Shown piece after piece: positions 28,131 to 37,457 of a stretch of 64,000 nucleotides of DNA (position 1 is the first letter of the stretch; every line of letters begins with the position of its first letter). Position numbers and translations under genes: made by a program. This DNA comes from Kineococcus sp. NBC_00420 (GTDB lineage Bacteria; Actinomycetota; Actinomycetes; Actinomycetales; Kineococcaceae), in NCBI RefSeq assembly GCF_036021035.1, contig NZ_CP107930.1:558001-622000 (forward strand). Direction: 5' to 3'. The notes beneath the pieces were generated by a model. The model had not been told where the DNA came from, did not search any database, and worked only from the letters and a program-made list of their open reading frames with translations.

Positions 28131-29609
28131 GTGATCGCAGTAGCGCGGCGCGGGGTCGAGGAGATCGTCCGCTGGTGGCTGGGGGCGGGCGTGCAGGTCC
28201 GCTCGACCGTCGCCGCGACCCTGCTGCAGGCCGCCGTCGTCGCGGCGGCGGGAGCGGTCCTGCTGCTCGCCCTGCACAACAACCTCCAGACCAGCATCGA
28301 CGCCGGCAACCTCGCCACCGCCCAGGGAATCTCCGCCTTCGTCGACCAGGAGATCGCCGGCTCCTCGGCAGCCTCCGTCGACGACGCTCCCGACCGCGAC
28401 GACCTGCAGGGCGCCATCGACGCCGCCGCCCAGCGCCGAGCAGTGGTCCAGGTCCTCAACGCCGACGGCGCGGTCATCGCCTCCAGCAGCGACCTGCGAG
28501 GTTTCCGATCCGTGGCACACCGGATGCCCGCCGTCGGCGGGACCGAGATCTTCCAGGAGGGCTTGCCCTTCGACGACGATCCCTACCGGTTCACCGCTCT
28601 GGGTGGCGAAGCCGACGGCACCCGGTTCACCGTCCTCATCGGAGAGTCGCTCGGCACCGGCGAGGACACCCTGCACGCAGCCGAGGTGGCCCTCGCCGTC
28701 GCGGGGCCCCTGCTGCTGCTCGCGGTGGCCGGCGCGACCTACCTGTTCATCGGGCGGTCCCTGCGTCCCGTCGCGAAGATCCGTTCCACCGTCGAGGGCA
28801 TCAGCCTGCGCGACCTCTCCGAACGGGTGCCCGTCCCGCCCGGGAACGACGAGGTCTCCCAGCTCGCGCGGACCATGAACGCCATGCTCGTCGACCTCGA
28901 CCGGGCCACCACCGCGCAACGGCAGTTCGTCTCCGACGCCAGCCACGAACTGCGCAGTCCGGTCGCCACCCTGCGGGCTGCCGCCGACATCGCCCTCACG
29001 GTGCCGAACAGGGCTGACCGCACCGACCTCGCGGTCCTGGTGCGGGGCGAGGCGATGCGACTGGATCGGCTCGTGGCCGACCTGCTGTTGCTGGCCCGGG
29101 TCGACGAACACGGCCGGAACTCCGCCGTCACGTCGCGACGTGACGAGGTGGACCTCGACGACCTCGTCACCGCGGAAGCCCGTCGGCTGCGGTCCGCCAC
29201 GACGCTCGCCGTCTCCGTCCACCGCGAACCGGCCCGGATCATCGGCGACGAGCACGCGTTGTCGCGAGTCCTGCGCAACCTCACCGACAACGCCGCCCGC
29301 CACGCCGTGACGGCGGTGTCCATCACTCTGCACCACAACGACTCCACCGCGGTCCTGGACGTGGTCAACGACGGCCCCCCGATCCCCGGCCAGGATCGCG
29401 AACGCGTGTTCGACCGGTTCGTGCGCCTGGAGGAGAGTCGTGCCCGCGACCTCGGCGGCACCGGTCTGGGGCTGGCCATCGTCCGCGAGATCGTCCTGGC
29501 CCACGGCGGGAGCGTCCGCGTCCTCGACCCCGACGACGGCCCGGGGACGTGCTTCCGGATCGAACTCCCGATCTCGGAGTTCCCGGACTCCCCGGAACTC
29601 ACGGACTGA
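28131..29609 (+). CDS. Sensor histidine kinase (TM-sensor-TM-HAMP-HisKA-HATPase)
   Basis: About 492 residues from GTG 28131, chosen because GGGAGG stands 8 nt upstream; earlier in-frame starts lack one. TM1 (VAATLLQAAVVAAAGAVLLL), an extracellular domain of about 140 residues, TM2 (VALAVAGPLLLLAVAGATYL), HAMP, H-box DASHELRSPVATLRAAADI, N-box RNLTDNAARHA, G1 VNDGPPIP and G2 GGTGLGLAIV. All kinase boxes are present. It faces an OmpR-type regulator tail to tail, the two stop regions overlapping by 11 bp. A decayed copy of its N-terminal half is at 41515-41985. Confidence 0.93.
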   Translation: MIAVARRGVEEIVRWWLGAGVQVRSTVAATLLQAAVVAAAGAVLLLALHNNLQTSIDAGNLATAQGISAFVDQEIAGSSAASVDDAPDRDDLQGAIDAAAQRRAVVQVLNADGAVIASSSDLRGFRSVAHRMPAVGGTEIFQEGLPFDDDPYRFTALGGEADGTRFTVLIGESLGTGEDTLHAAEVALAVAGPLLLLAVAGATYLFIGRSLRPVAKIRSTVEGISLRDLSERVPVPPGNDEVSQLARTMNAMLVDLDRATTAQRQFVSDASHELRSPVATLRAAADIALTVPNRADRTDLAVLVRGEAMRLDRLVADLLLLARVDEHGRNSAVTSRRDEVDLDDLVTAEARRLRSATTLAVSVHREPARIIGDEHALSRVLRNLTDNAARHAVTAVSITLHHNDSTAVLDVVNDGPPIPGQDRERVFDRFVRLEESRARDLGGTGLGLAIVREIVLAHGGSVRVLDPDDGPGTCFRIELPISEFPDSPELTD

Positions 29610-30264
29610 CGAAGCGGTAGCCCGAACCCCGGATCGTCTCGATGTAGTCGCGACCGACCTTGCGGCGCAGGTACCCGACGTAGACCTCGACGAGGTTCTC
29701 GTCACCGTCGTAGAACTCGTCCCAGACGTTCTCGAGGATGTTCGTCTTCGTCAGGACGTCGCCGGCGTGGCGCATGAAGTGGTGCAGCACCTGGAACTCC
29801 CGCGCGGTGAGGCGGACCTCCTCGCCGCGCAGGTGGACCCGCTGCTGAGCGGGGTCGAGGGCGAGTTCCCCGGCGCTCAGCGTCGCGGGCCGCTCGGGCG
29901 CACCGCGCCGGACCAGCGAACGCAACCGGGCGACGAGGACCTCGAAGGAGAAGGGTTTGCGCAGGTAGTCGTCGGCACCGAGGTCGAACGCGTCGGTCTC
30001 GTCGTACTCCCCGTCCTTGGCGGTCAGCATGAGGATCGGGGTCCAGACCTCGCGCGCCCGCAACGTCCGGCACACCTCGTAGCCGTTGAGCACCGGGAGC
30101 ATGATGTCCAGGACGACGACGTCGAACGCCCCGGCGGTGGCCCGCTCCAACCCGGAACCCCCGTCGTGGACGACCTCGACGCTGAACCCGACCCCGGTCA
30201 GCCCCGACGACAGCGTCGCGGCGAGCGTGACCTCGTCGTCGACCAGCAGCACCCGCACCGTCAT
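29599..30264 (-). CDS. OmpR/PhoB-type response regulator
   Basis: 221 residues from ATG 30264. Receiver: LLVDDE, Asp in VVVLDIMLPVLNGYEV, Thr in MLTAKD, Lys in YLRKPFSFE. Then a winged-helix DNA-binding domain ending VYVGYLRRKVGRDYIETIRGSGYRFV. It is the natural partner of the convergent kinase and the only OmpR-type regulator in the window. It is therefore the best candidate to bind the CTCAGS-N5-TTCAGC elements of the accessory genes; this is inference. No such element stands before its own start. Confidence 0.94.
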   Translation of the reverse strand: MTVRVLLVDDEVTLAATLSSGLTGVGFSVEVVHDGGSGLERATAGAFDVVVLDIMLPVLNGYEVCRTLRAREVWTPILMLTAKDGEYDETDAFDLGADDYLRKPFSFEVLVARLRSLVRRGAPERPATLSAGELALDPAQQRVHLRGEEVRLTAREFQVLHHFMRHAGDVLTKTNILENVWDEFYDGDENLVEVYVGYLRRKVGRDYIETIRGSGYRFVSP

Positions 30265-30296
30265 CCCCCCTGGACCCGTGGTGAAGCGAGTTTGCC

Positions 30297-30435
30297 ACGA
30301 CTCGCACGGAGGCGACGACACCCAGCGCGAGGAGCACGGCGAGCACCACACCGAGCGCGACCCGGTACCCGGCGAACACGCTGATGCGGTGCCCGGCGAC
30401 GATCCTCAGCAACCACGCGATGGCCGCCGAGAACG
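30297..30435 (-). pseudogene. C-terminal remnant of uppP
   Basis: The minus strand reads WLLRIVAGHRISVFAGYRVA then LGVVLAVLLALG, nearly identical to the last 45 residues of the intact UppP at 39655 (WLLRFVAHHRISVFAGYRVT). Everything N-terminal is missing and the original stop codon is lost, the frame running into the regulator leader. It is a truncation remnant just upstream of the regulator gene. Confidence 0.85.
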
Positions 30436-30453
30436 TGTTGCGTCACCTGGTGA

Positions 30454-31078
30454 TCACTGACGGTCGGTCTTCGGCTCGTCGGTGAAGGTGCCGGCCTCGG
30501 TGAGACGTCGGACTGCTTCGGCCTCGCTCGGGCCGCGCGGTCGGACGCCTTCGGGTGCGGCCCAATTCGTCAGCTCAGATGGCAGGCGGGAGGTGGGACA
30601 CCCGGGCTGGGAGAAGCAGCTGACGTCGGCCGGCTCGTCTTCCCCCAACAGTGGCAGGCGCATTCGCAGACCCCACCACACCGACCAGGACGTCGTCGGC
30701 GACGACCGACACCTCCCCCAGCGGGAGCTGGGCACCAATGGTGCTGCTCACCGGTCCAGTCCCGGAGGCCACGACGTTGGAGCCCATCCGCAGCTCTACC
30801 CGCACCGTGGCCCCCTCCGGATACGTCGATGACGAGCCGATGCAGGCCGCTACGTTCTGGACCTGCGGTGAGGTCGACGCACCGCTACCGGACACGACGG
30901 CGCCCACGGCCAGGACGAGTCCCGCGCCCATCTGGATCGTCGGGACCTCGACCTGCCGGCAGTGGTAGCAGTGCTCCCAGGCGTCGTCAGCGCGACACCA
31001 CCTGTGCTTGCCGCAGTCGCGGTGCCCCGTGTCCGCCACCCCCGCCCAACGAGAACCCGGGGCAGTCGGCAACGCCAC
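30454..31078 (-). CDS. Hypothetical Zn-ribbon/membrane protein, probably frameshifted
   Basis: From GTG 31078 the frame encodes a Cys/His cluster (DCGKHRWCRADDAWEHCYHC) that could be a zinc ribbon, one hydrophobic segment (MGAGLVLAVGAVVSGSGAST) and an extracellular beta-rich stretch (TVRVELRMGSNVVASGTGPV). Near 30650 this frame turns into Arg-rich nonsense and stops at 30575. Meanwhile another minus frame becomes protein-like (EDEPADVSCFSQPGCPTSRL) and runs to 30454. A single frameshift would join them. No family was recognised. A sequencing error is as likely as real decay. Confidence 0.45.
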
Positions 31079-31220
31079 CGTGTCCGCCAGCGGTACCGGT
31101 GCGCCAGGACCTCGACGTAGCGGGACGATCCTGCGGTCATCCCGCGGTACGGGCGGCTCGGATGGCCTGGGGACGTCAGGGTCGTGTTGATGAGCGAGCG
31201 GGCCTCCTGTCGCCGACCGG

Positions 31221-31703
31221 TCAGCCGTTGCCCGCCTCAGCGATCAACCAGGGTTCCTGGTCACTGTGCCGGACCAGCACGTACCCCCACCCGGAAGGTT
31301 CGCCGGTGGAGAAGCCCTGATCCGGGTCGGTCACGGTGAAGGTCACCTGCACCGACACCACCTGCTCGTAGGCCTTCAACTCATCCGGGCTCGACGTGGT
31401 GTCGTGAGGCGCGACCTCGGAGGAGACGTCCACGTCCTTCAAGCCCGGGTCCACCCCGTGCTGCCACTGATCCTGCGCGGCGAACCCGGGAGTCGACACC
31501 TGCGCAGCACCGTCCTCGTCCTCGTGCTGGACCGCGTCGAGGTAGGCGCGGACCACATCATCCGGCACCTCGGACGCCGTGTGCTGCTGCACCACGTCGG
31601 CCCGGGCCTGCCCCGGGGAACCGCAGCCGGCCACCGCCACGGCGAACGCCAACGTCAAGCCCACCGAGGACCACGTGAACACGCAGCGTTGATTTCTCAC
31701 CAC
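31221..31703 (-). CDS. Small lipoprotein
   Basis: 160 residues with a lipoprotein signal peptide (SVGLTLAFAVAVAGCGSPG; lipobox AVAGC). The mature part begins DDVVRAYLDAVQHEDEDGA, resembling the helical start of small NTF2-like lipoproteins, and ends in beta-rich sequence with VQVTFTVTDPDQGFSTGEP and GYVLVRHSDQEPWLIAEAG. It would be anchored outside the membrane. Function unknown. It stands alone 290 bp downstream of the MCP gene on the same strand. Confidence 0.8.
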   Translation of the reverse strand: MVRNQRCVFTWSSVGLTLAFAVAVAGCGSPGQARADVVQQHTASEVPDDVVRAYLDAVQHEDEDGAAQVSTPGFAAQDQWQHGVDPGLKDVDVSSEVAPHDTTSSPDELKAYEQVVSVQVTFTVTDPDQGFSTGEPSGWGYVLVRHSDQEPWLIAEAGNG

Positions 31704-31993
31704 TCCGGTCTAGCAGCAGTCGTGCAGGTTCGTCCGCGCCGAGCGACACCTGTCCGCAAGATCCGCGCATCCCGCGGTGCGCGCGGTCCTGAGCTGTCGA
31801 CGGCGTCGCGATCACGACGAATTCAGGGGTTCCCGACTGGCCCCTCGCTGGATGGATCGCTCGTCACCACGGGTCGGGTGCGTCGAGCGGTCGCGGGCAG
31901 AGTCGATCTGTACTGGTTGAGCAACGACCCTCGAACGCGATGTCCTCGCATCTGCACTCACCGCGGCCACCACCGCGCGGGGGCACAAGCCCC

Positions 31994-33580
31994 TCAGAAG
32001 GTGAAGCGACCCACGAGCGTCTGCAGCTGCGCCGCACTGCGGGAGACTTCCGCCGCCGTGGTCGCCGTGTGCGACGCGGACGTCGTCGTCTCCACCGCCG
32101 CCGCCGCGATCCCCGAGATGTTCGCCGAGATCTCCTGGGAACCCGTGGAGACCTCGGTGACGTTGCGGACCATCTCCGCCGTCGTCGCCGACTGCTCCTC
32201 CACCGCTGCCGCGATCGTCGCCTGCAAACCATCGATCCGCGAGATCACCTCCGCGATCTCCGCGATCACCGTCGTCGCCGCGGCAGCATCGGCCTGGGTG
32301 GCGTTCACCTTCGCCACGATCACCTCCGTGGCCCGCGCAGTCTGCTGAGCCAGTTCCTTCACCTCACCCGCCACCACCGCGAACCCCTTGCCCATCTCCC
32401 CCGCCCGCGCCGCCTCGATCGTCGCGTTCAACGCCAACAGGTTCGTCTGCTCCGCGATCGTCGTGATCAGCTTCACCACGTCCCCGATCTCCCGACTCGA
32501 GGCACCGAGACGTTCGATCGTCGTGCCGGCGTCGCCGGCAGCGGCCACCGCGGTCGCCGCGGTGGAGGAGGCCTGCGCGGTGGAGGTGGCGATCTCGTTG
32601 ATCGCCGCGGTCATCTCCTCCCCCGCCGCGGCGACGGTGCCGATGTTGGCGCTGATCTCCTCCGTCGCGGCGGACACCAGCTGCGACTGCGAGGCGGACT
32701 CCTCCGCCCCGGAGGAGAGCTGGGTGGCGACTGCGGTCAGTTCCTCGCTGGAAGCGGCGAGCGCGGTGGCGTTGTCGGTGACCTCACGCATCACCTCGGC
32801 GAGGTTGTCCATCGAGGTGTTCGTCGCCGCCGCGAGGCGCCCGACCTCGTCACGGCTGACGTAGTCCACGCGCTGGTCCAACCGGCCCTGGGCGAGGCCT
32901 TCGACCACGACGACGGTCTGGGCCAGGGGGCGGGCGATGGACCGGGAGATCAGCACCGACAGTGCCGTCGCCAACCCGAGGGCGATGACCCCGGCACCGA
33001 TCAGGCCGGCCAGAGCCTGGCGGTACTCCTCGCTGCTCTTCTTCGCCAGAGCGGCGGCGTGGTCGGCTTGGGCGGTGGCGAGAGCGTCGACAGCGGCGGC
33101 GAGCTGCTGGGAGATGGGGCGGACTTCGGTGTCGCGCTGGGCGTTGAACGCGGCCAGGTCACCGGTGAGGGCGATGGTGACGCTGTTGGCGCGGGCGGTG
33201 CGGTACTGCGTGAGCAGCGTCGTGTAGGCCTGCTGCTGGACAGTGGTGGAAGCCGGGGACGCGGCCAGGTAAGTGCTCCACGCGGCGTCCAGCGCGGTGT
33301 CATCGGTGCTCAGGGCCTGCTGCGCGGTGGTCAACGTTGCGGCATCCATGGTGGCGAGGGCGATGTTGGCGACGTCCAAGCGGACCTGCAGGTAGGCGGA
33401 TTCGACCTTGCCGATCGCGCGGGTGGAGGCGATACCGGAGCTGGAGACAGTGTTCAGTCGCTCCTGGATGACGTGCAGCTCGTAGGCGCCGAAGCCGATG
33501 GCGGTGGCGAGCAGTAAGCTGATGACACCGAACGCGGCGAACAGCTTTGCCGAGACCTTCATGTTTCGCAGGACGCCCAT
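31994..33580 (-). CDS. Methyl-accepting chemotaxis protein
   Basis: 528 residues: TM1 ([20 protein letters not shown]), an extracellular four-helix bundle of about 150 residues, TM2 ([20 protein letters not shown]), HAMP ([20 protein letters not shown]), then the signalling coiled coil with the hairpin tip [20 protein letters not shown] and [20 protein letters not shown]. It reports an extracellular cue to CheA/CheW, encoded elsewhere. A sigma-28-like motif ends 6 nt before the ATG, which ties it to the flagellar regulon despite its place in the accessory region. Confidence 0.96.
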   Translation of the reverse strand: MGVLRNMKVSAKLFAAFGVISLLLATAIGFGAYELHVIQERLNTVSSSGIASTRAIGKVESAYLQVRLDVANIALATMDAATLTTAQQALSTDDTALDAAWSTYLAASPASTTVQQQAYTTLLTQYRTARANSVTIALTGDLAAFNAQRDTEVRPISQQLAAAVDALATAQADHAAALAKKSSEEYRQALAGLIGAGVIALGLATALSVLISRSIARPLAQTVVVVEGLAQGRLDQRVDYVSRDEVGRLAAATNTSMDNLAEVMREVTDNATALAASSEELTAVATQLSSGAEESASQSQLVSAATEEISANIGTVAAAGEEMTAAINEIATSTAQASSTAATAVAAAGDAGTTIERLGASSREIGDVVKLITTIAEQTNLLALNATIEAARAGEMGKGFAVVAGEVKELAQQTARATEVIVAKVNATQADAAAATTVIAEIAEVISRIDGLQATIAAAVEEQSATTAEMVRNVTEVSTGSQEISANISGIAAAAVETTTSASHTATTAAEVSRSAAQLQTLVGRFTF

Positions 33581-33586
33581 GCTTCG

Positions 33587-33614
33587 GTATCGACGGTCCG
33601 GGGTCGCAACTGAG
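33587..33614 (-). promoter_or_regulatory. Sigma-28-like promoter of the MCP gene
   Basis: Minus strand CTCAGT (33609-33614), 14 bp, GTCGATAC (33587-33594), with 6 nt between it and the ATG. Spacing equals that of the flbD motif. Transcription would start at or next to the start codon. Confidence 0.5.
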
Positions 33615-33740
33615 CCCTTGAGGACGTTTCACAGGGACCCTGCAGGATTCATAGCCATCGATCCCCGATCCAGAGGGCAGCGGCTGTGTCGATGATCGAG
33701 TCATCCACCTGTCCGGCAAACCGGGTCGAGCTCACTGCTT

Positions 33741-33760
33741 CAGGCCGCTGACGCGGCCTG
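33741..33760 (-). terminator. Short hairpin downstream of DUF347-C
   Basis: caggccgc-tgac-gcggcctg, an 8-bp perfect stem with a 4-nt loop, lies between the DUF347 remnant and the MCP promoter. It probably ends the DUF347-C transcript. Confidence 0.6.
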
Positions 33761-33767
33761 AAAGCCC

Positions 33768-33898
33768 CTACCGACCGGAGTCCACCGAAGTCGGGGCAGC
33801 CCCTTTCCCGACGGTGGTGGCCAGGAACTTCACCATCCAGAACCCGGCGGTGACTTCAGGGACCTTGTTCGCCGTGGTGCGCAAGACCCCGGTGCCGG
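33768..33898 (-). pseudogene. N-terminal remnant of a fifth DUF347 gene
   Basis: Directly after the stop of DUF347-C the minus strand reads GTGVLRTTANKVPEVTAGFW, MVKFLATTVG, then KGAAPTSVDSGR and a stop. The first 30 residues match copy B (GTGAALRTAANKVPEVTAFF, WIVKVLATTVG); the rest of the gene is gone. It shows a former tandem arrangement of two DUF347 subtypes. Confidence 0.85.
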
Positions 33899-33899
33899 G

Positions 33900-34835
33900 T
33901 CAGCGGGTCACGCCGTCATCGTGGCGCTCGGAGGTCGAAGCGTCGCTGAGAGCGTGTCGTGCCCGCTCCACTGTGGCGTCGCCGGGCTCAGACCGCTTCC
34001 GATTCGTCGACGGCCCGGATCCCGCGCCGGGAGGCGGGATGTCTGCGACGGGTGCGACACCGCGCTGCACGTCATCGCCGCGGCGCACCATGACAGCGAC
34101 CAGCACTGCGATCAAGACGATCGCGACCAGGGTGACGGGGCCGTCGCCCAGACCGAGGCCGGCTCCGATCGAGTGCTCCTTGCCGAGCCAGTCAGCGAAG
34201 GAGGCACCCAACGGACGGGTGAGGACGTATGCAGCCCAGAACGTCGCGATGGGGCTGGCCCCGGCCCGCCAGGCGAGGAGCGGGACGGCGATCGCGGCGG
34301 TGAACAGCAGACCCGAGGGCAGGAAACCCAGGTGCATGGCCAGGCCGGTGAGGTCGCCTACCGCCGTGCCCAGGGCGAACGTGGCCAGGACGGTGGCCCA
34401 GTAGAACCGTTCGCGACGCACGGTGGTGATGCTGTGGACGTCCAGGGTGCCTTCGCTACGCCGCCACCAGGTGAACATCACCACCACCGCCAGTGCGTAT
34501 AGCGCCGAGGTCGCCCACAGCGGCAGGCCGGAGGCGACGTGCAGGACATCGGCGAGGATGGTGCCGAACACCGCGATCATCGAGACGCAGAACCAGTAGA
34601 CGGGGGCGCGGTAACGCTCGGCCCGCAACTGCAGGCGCAGAGCCAGGACGAACCCGCCGACGCCGACGACGCCGCCCAGGATGAGGTTCGTCTCCCCCAG
34701 GTAGTCCGAGGCCGCCTCGCCCATACCCGTGGTGAGGACCTTGACGACCCAGAACAACACGGTGATCTCGGGGACCTTCGCGGCTGTGATGCCGGGGGAA
34801 GGCAACAAGCGGAAGAGACGGGGCGTTCGGGTCAT
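33900..34835 (-). CDS. DUF347 (COG4705) membrane protein, copy C
   Basis: 311 residues from ATG 34835. Core features KVPEITVLFWVVKVLTTGMG, FYWATVLATFALGTAVGDLT and AYVLTRPLGASFADWLGKEH; about eight helices and a hydrophilic, charged C-terminal tail of roughly 50 residues. Most similar to copy A. It lacks the CTCAGS-N5-TTCAGC operator found at copies A, B and D; instead an inverted repeat CTACTT-N7-AAGTAG lies 62 nt upstream, so its control is probably different. Confidence 0.9.
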   Translation of the reverse strand: MTRTPRLFRLLPSPGITAAKVPEITVLFWVVKVLTTGMGEAASDYLGETNLILGGVVGVGGFVLALRLQLRAERYRAPVYWFCVSMIAVFGTILADVLHVASGLPLWATSALYALAVVVMFTWWRRSEGTLDVHSITTVRRERFYWATVLATFALGTAVGDLTGLAMHLGFLPSGLLFTAAIAVPLLAWRAGASPIATFWAAYVLTRPLGASFADWLGKEHSIGAGLGLGDGPVTLVAIVLIAVLVAVMVRRGDDVQRGVAPVADIPPPGAGSGPSTNRKRSEPGDATVERARHALSDASTSERHDDGVTR

Positions 34836-34897
34836 GCGTCGAGACCTCCGTGGTCGCCGTGGTCCTGCCTGTGTGAACAGCTCTGGGGGTACATCGG

Positions 34898-34916
34898 CTA
34901 CTTCGTCGTCAAGTAG
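34898..34916. promoter_or_regulatory. Inverted repeat CTACTT-N7-AAGTAG before DUF347-C
   Basis: A perfect 6-bp inverted repeat 62 nt upstream of the ATG at 34835. Its CTACT...AGTAG ends match the repeat at 26988-27007. It is a possible repressor site, not a terminator, as the stem is weak. Confidence 0.35.
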
Positions 34917-34962
34917 AAGAGATCGCGTTGATCGGGAGCGAGGTAGCGGTCGGCCTGGCGGC

Positions 34963-35717
34963 TCACGTCCGGTAGCAGCGTCGTGGGTTCACTACGGACC
35001 CGCTCGAGTCCCAGCGGGAGGACGACACCATGCCGGTGTGCATGTCCAGCTCCATGGCCCGGACCGCACCGGCCTGCACGAGGGCCCCGGCCAGGTGGAC
35101 GAGATCGAGCTCGTCGCCTGCCACGCGGAGCAGGTTTCCGTGTCGATCCACCCCCAGCGCCGAGCGCCAGGTGTACTGGCCCTGGTTGCGCAGGTTGGGC
35201 ACGTCGGCTGGATCCACCCGGCCCTCACCGGGCCACGAAGCACCATCGGGCTGACGGGTCCCAGTGACCAGGTGTGCGGTGGTCGCCCTGGCGTGTCCAG
35301 GCGGCGGCGGCCACCACCTGCGGGTGGTCTGAGTCGGGTGGAACTACGTCGTGCAGAGCGCCGGCGCACTGTCGACGCCGATGCGTCCGGGTGACCATTG
35401 CCCGAACCACCAGTTTCGGCAGCGTCCACGAGATGGCTGCCTCCGTGCTCGCGCACCCACTCCACCGTGCGGACGGAGGCAGGCGCCGCGCCAGGAGTGA
35501 TCATGGCTCGGCCCAGCGAGATCCCCGGGACGGCGCGGAGGCAGAACGCCACGATCGCGACCGCACGTCGGCGACGTCTCCTGCTCTCGGTGTTCACGGT
35601 GGTGGGCGCGGAAAGTTGCTCGGAGACGAACCCCAGCAGGAGCTCGAGGTCGCGGTCGCCGGCGTGCACGTGTCCGACCCCCAAGGACCTTGCGTCTTCG
35701 TCGTCGATCGGTTGCAT
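34963..35717 (-). pseudogene. Decayed phosphodiester glycosidase gene
   Basis: Pieces of the intact gene at 43569 can be read in different minus-strand frames: RTVEWVREHGGSHLVDAAE (against RSVEWVRDNGGGRVVDAAE), then DSDHPQVVAAAAWTR (against DAAHPEVIAGAAWIE), then DVPNLRNQGQYTWRSALGVD and AGAVRAMELDMHTGM. The central part of about 95 residues is deleted, the join falling between VPNL and RNQ, and there are at least two frameshifts. It cannot make a working enzyme. Confidence 0.85.
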
Positions 35718-35803
35718 CACGGCAAGGACCTCATGGTGCCAACCTGCCTCGTGACGGTTGAAGCCCCGCTGAGTGCACCTGGTGCAGTTGTCCACGTTCC
35801 GGC

Positions 35804-36658
35804 TCAGGTCGGCTCGCCGGCCAGGCGGTAGGTCCCAACAGCCATCAGGACGAAGCCGACGACGTCGCCGGCCAGCAGCAGCGTCGCGGTCCCGGGACGT
35901 TCCCCGAACACGACGACGCCGAACGCGATCGCAAGGAGCGGATCGACGACGTTGGAGGCGGGCATCGACGCCGACAGCGGAGCGACCTGGTAGGCCCGCT
36001 GGTTCAGCAGCAGCCCGCCGGCGCCCAGCAAGAGCAGAGCCCACACCGGCCAGTCGGTGAGCAGCCCGAGTACTCCGCCGCCCAGGTCGTGGACGGCGAG
36101 CTTGAGGACGCCGGCGAGCAGCCCGAACAGGGCCCCGGCACCGACACCCAGGAACACCCCGCGCACGGTGGAACGACTCGAACGCACCGCAGCGCAGACG
36201 GCGAACAGCGCCAGGGCCACGCCGGCAGCGACCACGGCGCCCGCACGCCCGTCTGGTGTTCCGCTGTCGTCCGCACCGCCGCCAGTGTTCTCGGAAGGAG
36301 CCCCGGCGAGGAGCAGAGCCAACCCGATGGCGACGAGGCAGACGTTCACCAGTTCTCGTCCCGAGGGCGCGCGGCGAGCTAGCACTGCCTGCACCAACAC
36401 GGTCAGCACCAGTCCGCTGACCATGATGGGTTGCACCAGGGCCAGGGCTCCACCACCGAGGGCCGCGGCGTGCAGGACGAATCCGAGGCCGGCGGTGATC
36501 TGCGCGATCCACCACAGGGGTTGGCGCAGCAGCCGCCGAAGCAGGTACAGCGCCCCGCCGCCGGCGACAGGCACGCGTACGGCGCACAGGTGCTGCAGAG
36601 CGGTCGAGACCGCGAAACCCGCAGCGGCGCCGAACGCGGCCAGAACCGTCAGCACCAC
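35804..36658 (-). CDS. EamA/DMT-type transporter
   Basis: 284 residues from GTG 36658 (CCGGAG upstream); the longer open frame is hydrophilic and unlikely. About nine to ten helices in two halves, ending SASMPASNVVDPLLAIAFGV and AGDVVGFVLMAVGTYRLAG, which fits the drug/metabolite transporter superfamily. Third gene of an operon with a glycosyltransferase and a polysaccharide deacetylase, so it may move a lipid-linked or sugar intermediate. The substrate is unknown. Confidence 0.8.
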   Translation of the reverse strand: MVLTVLAAFGAAAGFAVSTALQHLCAVRVPVAGGGALYLLRRLLRQPLWWIAQITAGLGFVLHAAALGGGALALVQPIMVSGLVLTVLVQAVLARRAPSGRELVNVCLVAIGLALLLAGAPSENTGGGADDSGTPDGRAGAVVAAGVALALFAVCAAVRSSRSTVRGVFLGVGAGALFGLLAGVLKLAVHDLGGGVLGLLTDWPVWALLLLGAGGLLLNQRAYQVAPLSASMPASNVVDPLLAIAFGVVVFGERPGTATLLLAGDVVGFVLMAVGTYRLAGEPT

Positions 36659-36716
36659 CGGGATCTCCGGAGTCGTGAGGAACGTAAGGGTCTTGGGGAT
36701 CCGCCCCGCCCCATCC

Positions 36717-37457
36717 TCACCGGACGCCGTCGATGTGCTCGCTGAGGGTCCGCACCTCCAGCTCCCGGCGGGCGAGCTCGAGGCCCAGCAGGGGCAAGGT
36801 CTCGGCCGTGGCACGCCACGAACCGGCAGTGCTGGTGCAGTCGGAGTCGTGCAGGAGCACGGTGCCCCGATCAGCCAGATCACGGGTGATGATCTGCAGG
36901 ATCCTCGGCGCCGTCGTGACTTCCCAGTCCCGCCCCCAGGACGTCCACAGCACCGGCGTGAGGCCGAAGGTGGCTGCGGCGTGCAAGGAACCGGCGCTGA
37001 GCACCCCGTAGGGCGGGCGGAACCAGCGGGGCGATGTTCCCGTCACCGCTCGCACCTCACCGCAGGCTCGCGCCAGGTCGCGGTGGATCCAGGCCGGGGA
37101 CCGGGTGAGGTGGTTGCGGTGCTCGTCGCCGTGGATGGCCACCTCATGACCTTCGGTGACCACTGACCGCGCCACCTGTGGGTAGCGGCGGACCTGCCGC
37201 CCGAGCATGAAGAAGGTCGCTTTCCAGCCCAGGGCGGCCAGTGCGGTCAGCACGGCGGGAGTTCCCTCCGGATCGGGCCCGTCGTCGAAGGTGAGAGCAA
37301 TTCCTCCGGGTCGTCCCCGCCCGGTCAGGGCCGGCGTGGCCCGCCGCAGCGGACCGCGTGCGCTGAGGGCCGGAGCGGCGTACGCGCCAAGCACTCCGAG
37401 TGCGGTTGCGCTCAGTGCCGCGACCAACCGGACTCGTCGTGGCGGGTGGGGTTCCAT
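36717..37457 (-). CDS. Polysaccharide deacetylase (NodB/CE4 family)
   Basis: 246 residues. N-terminal signal or anchor (VRLVAALSATALGVLGAYAA), then the CE4 motifs: TFDDGPDPEG with the catalytic and metal Asp pair, the metal His pair in AIHGDEHRNHL, RWFRPPYGVLS, and LLHDSD near the end. It removes N-acetyl groups from cell-wall or exopolysaccharide sugars outside the membrane. The ATG overlaps the glycosyltransferase stop (TGATG), so the two are coupled. Confidence 0.93.
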   Translation of the reverse strand: MEPHPPRRVRLVAALSATALGVLGAYAAPALSARGPLRRATPALTGRGRPGGIALTFDDGPDPEGTPAVLTALAALGWKATFFMLGRQVRRYPQVARSVVTEGHEVAIHGDEHRNHLTRSPAWIHRDLARACGEVRAVTGTSPRWFRPPYGVLSAGSLHAAATFGLTPVLWTSWGRDWEVTTAPRILQIITRDLADRGTVLLHDSDCTSTAGSWRATAETLPLLGLELARRELEVRTLSEHIDGVR

